Below, in pieces: positions 22,614 through 32,044 of a stretch of 36,076 bases of DNA. The notes under the pieces were generated by a model. The model searched no databases. It was not told the origin of the DNA and saw nothing but the letters and a program-made list of their open reading frames with translations. A program made the position numbers and the translations under genes. Source of the DNA: Apiotrichum sp. Y4204 (lineage: Eukaryota; Basidiomycota; Tremellomycetes; Trichosporonales; Trichosporonaceae); assembly GCA_025531455.1 (NCBI GenBank), contig JAMYHL010000149.1, positions 1 through 36,076 of the forward strand, given 5' to 3'. Positions within the stretch are counted from its first letter, which is position 1; every line of letters starts with the position of its first letter.

Positions 22614-24526
22614 GATGGCGACGAGGGAGACAGAGGTATCCCAGATAATAGCTTCTGTAGAACGGACTTGATGTGACGTGGGGTGTACTCGATCGCAGCT
22701 ACCAGAGCTGCAACACGGATCGTGATTGGCGAAGTGAGGGCGTAAAAAGAATGTGGTTGAACGAGTGGGAGTCGAAGAGGACGGGAATGGAGGGATAGAG
22801 AGAGATACGATACGCCGGTGAGTGTGCCTAAGAGAGAGTGAGAGAGAGAATGAGAGAATCCAAGTGAGTCCGAGAGATGGAGAGAGAGGGAGAGAGGGAC
22901 AGAGTGGGGGAATCGAACAAGAAGGGGCAAACCAGACGTGGGCAGACGATTGAAGAGTACTCGTCGATGCGTGGTCCATAGAGTGGGGAGACTCTGCTTC
23001 AGCTACTGTACCCTCACCTGGTCCATCCACTTTTCCTCATTTTCCCTCCTGCTCACTGACTGCTGTTTGGCGCGCCGTCTCTGGATGGTTGAGGGCATGG
23101 AAGCTCTGCCCTGACAGGGACCGCGAGGTGAACATGCCCTGGGGCAGCCCAGGTGAGGCCTAAAGGCCGGGGCAAGAGGCCAAGAGGAGAAGCTGGAGAA
23201 AAACATCCTCCCCACTGACCGTACCGCTCTGCACCTTGCACTCTGCAGTCAAAGAGGGCCCGGGTTAAAGAGCTTGGCAGATTGCTTCCCTTTGAGAGTG
23301 GTGGCGTCAAGGGAGCTGAGAAGCCGGGTGCACGGTGACCTCTTCTTGGCCTTGAGGTGTGGTAACTGCACGAGCAGCCAAGCGCGCTCTGCTACCATGC
23401 ACCATGCAGGATCGCGGCTCTCTCAGCCAACCTCTTTGAAGAGTCGCCTCGAGTGTCTCATTCCTAAAAAAAGATAAACAGGCAAAACTGCTACAGCAGT
23501 AGTATGCTCCGTTCTGTCAAGGCCAAGCCACGTCGAAACGCAGGTGCCCTGAAAGCTTGCCGCCATGGAGCCACCCGCGCGGGTGGAACGACGGCGACGA
23601 CGCGTCGCAACCGGGAGGGTCGGGTGAGGGGGAGGTGGGGCCGGTTGGTTGTTTGTGCCAAGACCTTTGGCGTCGCGCTTGGGAGAGGCGTCTATTTAGG
23701 TCAATTTGTTACACCCACCAGTCAGGGGATTTGTAACCCTGAAAAGCCGGTCGTTGCCGTCGTACTCCTTTCCATCGTCCTCGTCCTCCTCTCTCTCCCT
23801 GGTCCTTATGGTGCTCCCAAGCCAAGCCAAGCCACGTCCGTTACGCGTCTGTGGTGTCTGTCTCTCAAGTGAGGAAAAAGGCGCTACGTACGCGAAGAGG
23901 AATAAGTGCCAAAGACGCGTGATGCATGGAATGTAGGTAGTGCAGCGACAACCGCAAGTGGGCCTGCCTGTAAACGGGGTCTGTCCCTTTGTGTGGATGT
24001 TTGGTGCCTCTATGGTGTCACGGGGACTGTGGACCTCATCTGCTCGGTACGGGATGCACTTGCTTGGAGCAGTAGAAACTGCTCGCTCAATCCCCACGAC
24101 CAGTGGAGGGCGTTTAAGAGGACAACACAAAGGGCTGTTGGCCTGTTGGCCTGTCGGGCTGCTTGTTGCTCGGCGAGCTCTGCTCTTTGACGACATCCTT
24201 GGCATCCAGGGGGAACGGGAGCGCGGAGATGTTTGAGGGTGCAACGCGAAAGTTTACTCTGCTTTCTCCGGCTTTTTCGATCGGTCCGCGGGCCGAAGTC
24301 CGCCACAACACGTGGGTATCGAATGAAAGCCATGCTTAAACCTTCGGCCCAGCTGCCCAGGCCGAGATCAAGTCACATGAACCCCACGTGCCAACTCTGT
24401 TCGCTCCAGCTGCTCGACTGCTCCCATGCATCTACGACGCTACAATGGGGCTCGCAATCAAACCCATACACGAACTGTCTGGCGACTCCTTGCTCACCAT
24501 TGCCCATCCGGTCCACATACACCGTG
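22614..24526. other. Intergenic: double-psi barrel promoter and nitrilase 3' flank
   Basis: The first 300 nt hold the promoter of the double-psi barrel gene, with a strong CT-rich coding-strand tract at about 22795-22915. The remainder, to the nitrilase stop, has only motif-free open frames on both strands. A repeated phrase GCCAAGCCACGTC occurs near 23521 and 23825, too short to define an element. Confidence 0.5.
22795..22915 (-). promoter_or_regulatory. CT-rich promoter tract of the double-psi barrel gene
   Basis: On the coding strand this is an almost uninterrupted series of CTCTCTC blocks about 180-300 nt upstream of the ATG at 22613. Similar pyrimidine tracts precede the phospholipase B and GPI glycoprotein genes. 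The regulatory role is inferred. Confidence 0.4.
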
Positions 24527-25713
24527 CTAACGCTTCGCAGTAGGCGGGACAGCGGCAATGTCGGGATACAGATCAAACCTGCGCTGCTGCAGGAGCGGTA
24601 TACCGGCGCGTGTGTCAGCAATGACCTGGGGGTCTGTCGTCAACAGCTGGATATCGGGTAACGTACCAAAGGTGGCGTACACGATCGCCTCGTCTGCTTC
24701 AGCGGTGGCGATGACCTCGCCCATCGGAGACACAGCCATCGAGTGCCCGTACTAATGTCAGCACAGAGCAAGAGAGGGAGACGTACCACCACGTATTTCG
24801 AATCCGGATCGCGCGCCTGGGAGCACGTCGCGATGTATATCTGGTTATCCAGTGCCCTACCGTTAGACAGATCACAAGTGCTACGTACCGCGCGCGCTGG
24901 AGAAGCTCCCAGTGCAGTGGCCCTGTATGGGTATTGAAAGCAGCCGGGTAGAACACCGCCGTGCAGCCTGCAATCATGTCAGAAAAGGCCACGATGAGGA
25001 CGCACCCTGGCGCGCAGCGAGGGTTGCAATTTCGGCAAAGCGTAGGTCGTAACATCTGGCATTAGACGGCTCTGCAACAAAACGCACATGGCGAGCCCGA
25101 ACCGGCCGAACGCTGTTGTCAGCTCCAGCACGCACTCCTGCACAGCACGCACGCGTGTCAAACGTCGCGAGTCTGTCTCCCGGAGCGTACGTGTCGCTCT
25201 CCTTGTACGTCATCTTCGGGAGGCAGAGGTCAAACAGGTGGGTTTTGCGGTATGTCTGCACCAGCTTGCCTAGCAGTCAGTACAGCATCAGCACGCATGC
25301 GACGCACCCTCGGGAGACCACACTGTCGCGGTGTTATAAAGCTTATCTCCCTCTCGTTCCGGGATGCTGCCGCCGACAAGCCACACGTTGTTCTCCCGCG
25401 CTGCCTCGCTCATCTCTCTCGCGGTGAATGCGTCCTCGCCCGGGGTCTCGCCCACGGAGGGGACGGGCCCAGCATTAAGGACGATTTGGTCATGCACCGG
25501 CTGCCCGTTCCACATTTCCTGTCCATTAATAAAAGGTACTGTTTCTGGACATACGCCGAGAACAACCATGTCAACCGGCTGCTTGACTGCGTCGCGCATC
25601 AGTTCCCTCATGCGCGCGACCTGTGCTACCTTGCCCCCCGGCGCCGGAGCACGGATCTGCACGAGTGCGATCCGGACTTTTGGACCGGATGTTGGGTCTG
25701 GTACAGTGGACAT
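24527..25713 (-). CDS. NIT2: Nitrilase-family omega-amidase (NIT2/Nit3 type)
   Basis: The likely reaction is hydrolysis of alpha-ketoglutaramate or alpha-ketosuccinamate to the keto acid and ammonia. Eight exons (25713-25308, 25269-25153, 25112-25088, 25055-25006, 24967-24889, 24856-24787, 24751-24667, 24633-24527) join in frame to 312 residues; all seven introns are 32-40 nt. The catalytic triad is visible: Glu in [11 protein letters not shown], Lys in YRKTHLFD and Cys in GLAICYDLRF, the last rebuilt across two splice junctions. Other family motifs are [63 protein letters not shown] and [12 protein letters not shown]. These distinguish the NIT2 branch from plant-type nitrilases. The start is the ATG at 25713 (MSTVPDP), placing the conserved beta-strand VRIALVQI near residue 13. 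No targeting signal is seen, so cytosolic location is likely. The third exon is only 25 nt. Confidence 0.94.
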
Positions 25714-26454
25714 TGTGCGATGCAGGAGATGGGTGAGACGGCAGTGAATAGATCGCAGTGTTGGTCGTGGTGCTGATAAGAGAAGATAACAAGACATTGG
25801 TTGTTGTCAAGAGTGTAGGGTGGGTGAGAGCCACGACGTCACTTGTTATTGCTCTAGCTGTTGCCCGTTGCTGGCTGTTACCTCTGAGATCCAACAGGTG
25901 GGCATCGTGATGAGTCGGCGATGACCGACGTTGCCTGGAGCGTATATCGTATATCCGCCATCGAGATAAACATGGCTCACACCTGTGATTCCCTCGACTT
26001 TGCTGAAGTCTGTGTGTCCGTTTCTCGCACTTGCTTCATCGGCTTTGAGCCTGCTGACACGCTCACTCATCTGACATCAGATTCACGCAATAGCTTCATG
26101 GAGGAGCTTATCTGACAGATATCATCCCTGCAACACGCCACCATATTATCAGTTGGGGTAGTTCCTGCGCTGCTCAAATGGAGAGCTGCCATGGCAAGAC
26201 TTTGATCACCCCAGCCCTTCTCTTAGGCTCCATTGGATATGTGTTCGAGCTGAAGGGCAGTGAGATTGACACTTTGTCCAGCTTGACACCATCCGACACC
26301 AGGCCCTGACTGAGCGTCTAGAGCGTTGAAGGATTACGATTCGGAAGGATACTGTAGACGCTCGCTGTACTGCCCGATAGGACTCTAGCGTGGACTGACA
26401 AGCGAGGGGAGGACAGACCGCGGTATGGTATCCTCCGAGCCTTCCACATGATCA

Positions 26455-27066
26455 CTACACTTCTTTCCTAAACGGTATCGACCACAGCATGAGAAACAGG
26501 GCATCTTCGACCTGCGAATTGTCAACAACATTAACCTTCTCGCTCACCTCAATAGCCTGAGAGCTAACCTCGGAAGGGACGTCAAGGTCCATGTTCTCGG
26601 CTCGGGATTTGCGAACGCTTCTCGCAAAAGAAAGCCGAAGGGCAAAGTAAAGGTCAGCGGCAGTTTCGCCCGACTTCAACATGATCATCCCAGGCAAAGT
26701 TCCAACGGAACGTCGCACAACGGCAGCACTGACAACATTCGTTGCGTTTTGGGTTGCCCGCCCCAGGTAAGGGGCGGGATTAAGTGAGAGCAAAAATGCA
26801 GACATGAGATGCTTGCTCAGCCTGCACTCTACCGTCCAATACACTTCTGCAACTAGGCCGTTACCAACGTGGGGAACGGGTTCCCACACAAGCATGCTCG
26901 ACATCATCCTTGGCGGCGGGTTTTGCCGCCCTGATGACCTTGACATGCATCCACGCTGCAAGACAGGGTGCTGCGCTGAAGATTGTCTCTCCGGCCCACC
27001 GGCCCGGTCACGGTGGCCGCGCTCTGGTTTGCTGAAGTGCATCACCCGCGAGGCACATAGGTACAT
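26455..27066 (-). CDS. Hypothetical open frame of 203 codons, unrecognised
   Basis: The frame runs from a start at 27066 to a stop at 26455. The first half is basic and Arg/Ser-rich. The second half is better behaved, with TLPGMIMLKSGETAADLYFA, a charged segment, and VDNSQVEDALFLMLWSIPF near the C-terminus. An internal ATG near 26804 would give a protein of about 116 residues. There is no signal peptide, family match or obvious promoter. It could be a small lineage-specific gene, a fragment, or chance. Confidence 0.2.
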   Translation of the reverse strand: MYLCASRVMHFSKPERGHRDRAGGPERQSSAQHPVLQRGCMSRSSGRQNPPPRMMSSMLVWEPVPHVGNGLVAEVYWTVECRLSKHLMSAFLLSLNPAPYLGRATQNATNVVSAAVVRRSVGTLPGMIMLKSGETAADLYFALRLSFARSVRKSRAENMDLDVPSEVSSQAIEVSEKVNVVDNSQVEDALFLMLWSIPFRKEV

Positions 27067-28155
27067 ATTCTCTGAGCCCCTTCTTCATTCGTACCGTAAA
27101 CCAACTGACTATGATAGCTGACGGTTGTGCATTTGGCGCACAAGATACCCAACCTGTAAGGTTGTCCCCTCATTTCGTGCCGCTCTTGCACGTTATCTGT
27201 TACGAGCAACCTAAAACTGACCCACGCTGGCTGTACCAAAGCTTGAGCTTCGCTTCGCTCCACAACAGTTGTACAGGAGTCTGATGCCTTTGTGCCAATG
27301 TACAGTACAGAAAAGCTGCACTTTGCTTCGCCGAGCAGCGCAAACAGCACCGTTCTGATGAGCTGAGCTCTTGAGGATGTACTCTGGCAATACCGCATTC
27401 GACCCAAAGGATGAATGAAAGAGCAACGAGCCTGAATACTCATCCCCACTCCTCGCAGTCTTCAATGTGGCTATCCCAGTTGCCAGTCAATGAGCGAGGG
27501 GCTCTTTTCGGCAACAGGTCTCCGAATCAGAGTGAGGCTGTCAGCCGCAAACACCTTTCAGGAGCGTCTATCAGCCCATGAACGTGTTAGAAATCCCGAC
27601 ACATCGACGCGGAACTGACGCATTGCCGGTGCCTTGCCTCTCTTTGCGACCCGTTCAGCATCCGCAGTCAACTAACGCGTCTCAGTATGCTTCAATTCAT
27701 CAGGGTTTTAAACTGATGGGGCATGTGTGTCTCCACAGACTCACCAGCGTTGAGGCCACCGAATTGCATAGTTTGGATCCGATGTCATGCTCGGGCAGGC
27801 ATCGTCACCAGAATTGTTCAATCAGCATTTGTGGTTTGCCCGTGGGGGTAGGCGTTGGCCGATAACGGCATCCAGGTGCCCCACCAAACATCTCCCCCTC
27901 ATATCCGCAAGGTACCCCGGCAAGGGGAATAGGCCCCGAGCATCCTGCCGATGTCACGGCGTAATGGATACCTGTCTTTCCAGTTCCCACTAATCACGAT
28001 ATGCTTCAAAGACTCGCTTATCTGCAGGGTGCCAGTGCCTCTGGGGTCAACAGACCAGCCTCGGCGCATCCGGGGACATGTATCAAGCTGCACAGTGCAA
28101 GAGCAGTGAACTCTATGAGTGAGACACCGTCACGGAGAAGGGCTGTCTTCAACGA

Positions 28156-28163
28156 TATATAAA
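28156..28163 (+). promoter_or_regulatory. TATA box of the CPGG-protein gene
   Basis: TATATAAA lies 55 nt before the ATG at 28211, implying a short 5' untranslated region. The strong consensus suggests a regulated, possibly highly expressed gene. Confidence 0.65.
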
Positions 28164-28210
28164 CGCCGTCCAAGGCTTTAATTCCTGCACGCTTTTCAAA
28201 CACATCAATC

Positions 28211-28569
28211 ATGCTGTTCAACACCCTCGTCACCCTTGCCCTCGCAGCCTCGGCCTCGGCCTCCACGTTCTGCCAACACAGGGGCGGTGCGCGCGGTGAG
28301 TCCCTCTTTGTATTTGCTCTCTGACATTAGGCGTGTGCGTCTCCACCGGTGAATGCAACGCCTATGGCGGCCGCCGCGAAGCCGGCCACTGCCCCGGTGG
28401 TGCGGACATTCAATGCTGCGCCAAGGACAAGTGCGGCAAGATCACGCGCGGAAGGTGCCCCGGCGGCGACAACTTTGTGTGGATCGATGTTCTCGGGCGT
28501 TGCGACTGGATCCGCAACGGACTGTGCCCTGGTGGCGACGACAACAAGTGGATCGTGCCCTACGACTAG
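28211..28569 (+). CDS. Small secreted cysteine-rich protein with three CPGG motifs
   Basis: Two exons (28211-28295, 28331-28569) separated by a 35-nt intron with CTGAC give 107 residues. MLFNTLVTLALAASASA is a signal peptide; the mature chain has about 90 residues and ten cysteines (21, 31, 37, 49, 57, 58, 63, 71, 86, 94), enough for five disulfides. The first part, GVCVSTGECN to GHCPGGADIQCC, resembles the small Cys-rich module found beside some secreted lysozyme-like hydrolases, here without any hydrolase. The rest is an internal tandem repeat of the pattern C-x7-CPGGD-x3-WI, at 63-80 and 86-103. Function is unknown; a secreted effector-like, antimicrobial or wall-binding role are all possible. 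The ATG follows a strong TATA box. Confidence 0.85.
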
Positions 28570-29269
28570 ATGGAAAGTAATAGGTCTAAAGATGTCTCGA
28601 GCCTGGGGAAAAGTTGTAGAAGGACTGGTAGAAGAAATGCTACTCAACATGCAAGAAGTTATAGAAAGAGCCCCACGGTCGACACTTTGACGGTCATAGT
28701 CTTGGGCACAAGGGTAATCTTCCAATCCCGATGCGAGAACAGAACAGTCTCATGCTGCACCATGATCATTTCGATTCTTTCTCCGTGCTGGCAGGCTGGG
28801 CCGTGAAGTTCACACTGTGCAGCCACAGCCCCAGTGTACGAGGTGAAGTGTCTTTGGGGGCATTTCCCACGTCTGTGTCTTCACAAGCATCGCATGTTCG
28901 CACAGTGACAGCCCGCAGTTGGAAACAGAACTGAATGTATGCGCTACTGGGTCAGTGACCAACTCAACAGCACCAAGTCTGTCTCCGCGACGACAACCAT
29001 GTGGCTCACTGGGATGCTACGCAGATGTAAAGAGTAGGATGTGTCCTAGGGATGCGGATAATCGGTGACTGCTCGGCACAAAAGGTTGAGAGGTCAGCAA
29101 TTGGTCGATGAGTGTGCAGTTAGCCGTAGTCTTTGTCCCTTCATGTCCACTAAGAGGCATGGCCGAGACAGGTTCTTGGTACTTCACGTCCCGGCCACCT
29201 CGCCAAGCCAATGTGAGTCGCGGTCAGCCTGGGTCGCCACCACTTTCTGTATGCATGTTCGGTGTCTAT
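28570..29269. other. Convergent intergenic region
   Basis: About 700 nt lie between the CPGG-protein stop and the F-box-like gene stop. It should contain both 3' untranslated regions. Nothing else is evident. Confidence 0.5.
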
Positions 29270-30652
29270 CTACTCCATGCCGTCCTCAGGTTCATCTTCC
29301 CTTCCATCCCCAGCTTCGCTCAAGCCATCATTTCTGGGGTCGTGCCACAAACACGGCTCCTCTGGCTCAGAGTCATACAAATCATTACTCCGAAACGGTG
29401 CCCAGACCTCAATCGTGATGAAGACCGTCAGCCCATCCCGGCCCTCTGGGAAGGGAGGAAAGATGTCTGGGTCGGAGTGTGGAGTGACCTCTATGCGGTT
29501 GCCGTCGTCATCGTACGGCCACGCCGCGTAGGACATCGGCCCAAAGCCGAGATATCTCAGCACCTCCTCCCGGTTCTCCATGAACGGCCACCGGCCCACG
29601 CTGCCGCGCGGCAGCTTCATACCAAGCTCGCGCTGTGCCGAAAAGTAGCTCCTGTCATACACGAACCCCCCGTTCCACAGCCACTCGTCGCGCAGCGCGA
29701 TGCGCCGGTTCTCACCAAAGACAGCAGGGGTGCTACGGGGAGTCCGTTCGCGCGCAGCGGCGCAGAGAACCTTAGCTACTGCGCGAGTCTCATCCTCGTC
29801 CGCGGCATGTGTAAGCAGCCTGTTGAACTGAGCACGAGTCAGTGCGGGAATGTACGTTTCCTCGAGGATTTGTAGCAACAGCTCCGGGGGCAGGCGGGCC
29901 TTGGTTGCGCGCAGGAGGATTTTAGCGGTAGGAAGAATACGAAAGACGGCAGCATCCACTCGCCGCTTCAACTCGTTGTTCCGCTCCAGCATGCCGAGGA
30001 ACCGTGCGGCGGGATACCACTCGCCGATGACGGGTCTGAACTCTAGCGAGCCTGGGACCGGCCATTGTACGGTCTTGAAGCGTTCGAGAATGCATCCCTC
30101 CGACAGCTTCATCCTCCTGGCGCCGTGGGCCCCAGATGTGGCCGGCTGCGAGGCTGCGAGCCGACAGCAGGCGTGTTTGCGATCGTGAACCTTTGGGCAA
30201 ACAGCGCAGGCCGAGCGCCAGGACGTGGACTCATCGTACGGGTAATGTCCATCCTCAAACTCGGCCCCAAACTCGGGCTGGGTGGCCATTACGTCGCTTA
30301 TTTCTGAGGGCATCCGGCGCGAGCGGTGTGTGATATGCCGGAACGCGTTCCGTCCCTCGATGGACAGCACGCAGGGAGTGACCGAGAGTGCAGACTGGAT
30401 GGCGGCGGCGAACTTGTCTTTCTGAGCGTTGTGCTATGGTCAGCACTGCTATCAAAGACATCTGGTACTCACCTTTCCGCAAGTGAAGAACAACTTGGCT
30501 TGACCGGTGTCTTGGCCCTCTGTGTATCGAACCTTTAGCGCGGAATATCGCTTCCCGAGCGCAAGCAGCCTCGAGATGTCCCACTCGCAGCCCCACTGCA
30601 GCCCGCGGGTCTGCAGCGTGATCTCGAGCTCGGGACTGTCGGCGCGGCCCAT
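29270..30652 (-). CDS. F-box-like protein of unknown function
   Basis: Exons 30652-30473 and 30433-29270 join in frame across a 39-nt intron (CTGAC) to 447 residues. The first exon encodes MGRADSPELEITLQ and a compact region with WGCEWDISRLLALGKRYSAL; the second begins HNAQKDKFAAAIQSAL. A Cys-rich patch (CAVCPKVHDRKHACC) lies near 137-150. At about 240 the segment ARLPPELLLQILEETYIP matches the start of an F-box, which would connect Skp1 and an SCF ubiquitin ligase; only this core is recognisable. The C-terminal part has aromatic and acidic stretches (WLWNGGFVYDRSYF, AWPYDDDGNR) and ends in an acidic tail. No substrate-binding repeats are seen. TATAAAAA lies about 44 nt upstream. It is probably one of the many lineage-specific F-box-like proteins of basidiomycetes. 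Confidence 0.72.
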
Positions 30653-30695
30653 GCTGGGGAGTGCGATGGCAAACGGAAAGATGGGGGTGCCATTG

Positions 30696-30703
30696 TTTTT
30701 ATA
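30696..30703 (-). promoter_or_regulatory. TATA box of the F-box-like gene
   Basis: On the minus strand TATAAAAA lies 44 nt upstream of the ATG at 30652, so the 5' leader is probably very short. Confidence 0.55.
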
Positions 30704-31033
30704 CAGTAGACCAGGTCAGACAATACCCTCTGTAAAGTCCTCGATGCTGACTCGATTGATCTCGGTCCCGACCCCGTCCCGGCCCGGCTCCGTAAAGGCA
30801 GTGTTGCGTGCCTGCCAGGTCGACGGGAGTACTGCACTCCGCCTGCGAAGCTGGATTTGCCACTGCTTGGTGTAGTTGGACTCTTCGTTTCAGTCTCCGA
30901 GCTCTGTGCCAGTTGGTATGCACCCGGCTCTCAGTCGTGGACGATGCATGCATGCTTACGATCTCACTGGGCCACTGGGGCTCTCTGGAGACTGATGCAT
31001 GCAGTGGCTCTCCCCTGCCCGGTGGACAGGAAC

Positions 31034-31086
31034 AGAACGATGCGAACGATATCCCAACGATAGATTCTATCGATCTATCGTTCGCG
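31034..31086. repeat. Nested inverted repeats built on AACGAT
   Basis: GCGAACGATA (31043-31052) is repeated in reverse as TATCGTTCGC (31077-31086), and AACGATAGAT (31056-31065) is repeated in reverse as ATCTATCGTT (31073-31082) with a 7-nt loop. A further direct copy, GAACGAT, begins at 31036. The arrangement gives several AACGAT sites in both orientations, fitting either a hairpin or a dimeric-protein binding site. Confidence 0.7.
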
Positions 31087-31757
31087 AGACTCCCACGTGG
31101 ACAAAACGTGTAATCCCCTGTTCCGTGGCGCGTGGCGCTGTGGCTAGACCCGGCTAGATCCGGCTATCCGGCGAGGCTGGAATCGGGCACTCGAATGATC
31201 AATGACCAGTCTTCTGAAGCTCACCGTGTGCCCAGACGGATACGATGATTGTTGATTGAGACCTGAGCGGTGCGCAGCGGCATGTGGCCGGTGGGCATGA
31301 TGGGTAGTGCATTGAGAAGCACTGGTGGGATCCACCCGGTGAGACATTGCCGAAGTGCATCGTCACTGTAAGTGTGGTTGTTGACGCACAGAGACAGCTT
31401 CTCAGCGGTACGGTTACTGTGCTGGGTGTATCTCTGTCCTTTTGTGACGGGTCGCGGACAAGGACCCGCGCGACGGAATCACATGGTAGCATGGTGAGTG
31501 CTGGCAGTCCGCAGTCCTCACTCAGGGCACTCATTCGCTTGTCAGCTAATCTCATGGGGAATGTGGACTGCGGTCTGCAGCTCGCGAGGTGTGTGGAGCA
31601 TCGCAGCGTGCAGCTGGTGGACAGCCCAGAAGAGATAGACGTCTCGAAGACATCAAGAATAGTCTGAAGCGTCTCCAAGAGTATCAAAAGAGTCTCCAAA
31701 GAGGTCGTCTGTTTGTTCTCGTTGACGAAATGACATCACATGGCCCCACACTGTCAG

Positions 31758-31845
31758 TGACGTCACTGCACCGGGTCGCTGCCCGCTGATCGCTGATCGG
31801 CATCTGATGGGATGGAAATGACGTTTGTGTGATGTAATGACGTCA
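31758..31845 (+). promoter_or_regulatory. Cluster of CRE-type bZIP sites (TGACGTCA)
   Basis: Two perfect TGACGTCA palindromes (31758-31765, 31838-31845) and a half site (TGACGT at 31819) lie 200-290 nt before the ATG at 32045. This is the classical ATF/CREB motif. In fungi Atf1-type factors act in stress signalling, which suits the hydrophilic protein encoded downstream. A TATA-like TTATATGA follows at about 31949. Confidence 0.6.
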
Positions 31846-32044
31846 TTTCATGTGCACCTTGGAACGTTTGAGCAATGAGATGTTCATCGAGCAGGAGATG
31901 TGGCAAAGGCAATGGGAATGGGAATGGCGAGGCTTTCTGACTCGTGACTTATATGAAGACATGTCTTCTTGACAAGCTCCCCAACACATATCTTTCTCTC
32001 TTCATTCACATTCCACGCACAGCAACGTCTAATACACATTCACG

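Larger units (their letters stand above)
25714..28210. other. Intergenic region with weak open frames only
   Basis: This 2.5-kb stretch separates the nitrilase promoter from the CPGG-protein gene. A minus-strand frame at 25846-26070 (beginning MSERVSRLKADE, with VYLDGGYTIYAPG) and a longer one at 26455-27066 have some protein-like character but no motif or splice support. No RNA gene was recognised. The last 60 nt form the promoter of the next gene. Confidence 0.45.
30653..32044. other. Divergent promoter region
   Basis: This 1.4-kb segment separates two divergent genes, the F-box-like gene (minus) and the coiled-coil/Gly-rich gene (plus), and holds the control regions of both. It contains a nested inverted repeat built on AACGAT, a TGCATGCATGC word near 30947, and a cluster of TGACGTCA sites nearer the plus-strand gene. 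Open frames here show no motifs. Confidence 0.5.

Noticed and set aside
22031..22930. Long frames spanning the N gap, with poly-Gly or poly-Pro
   Set aside because: They are artefacts of the C tracts and the gap; the double-psi barrel exons use a different frame on each side.
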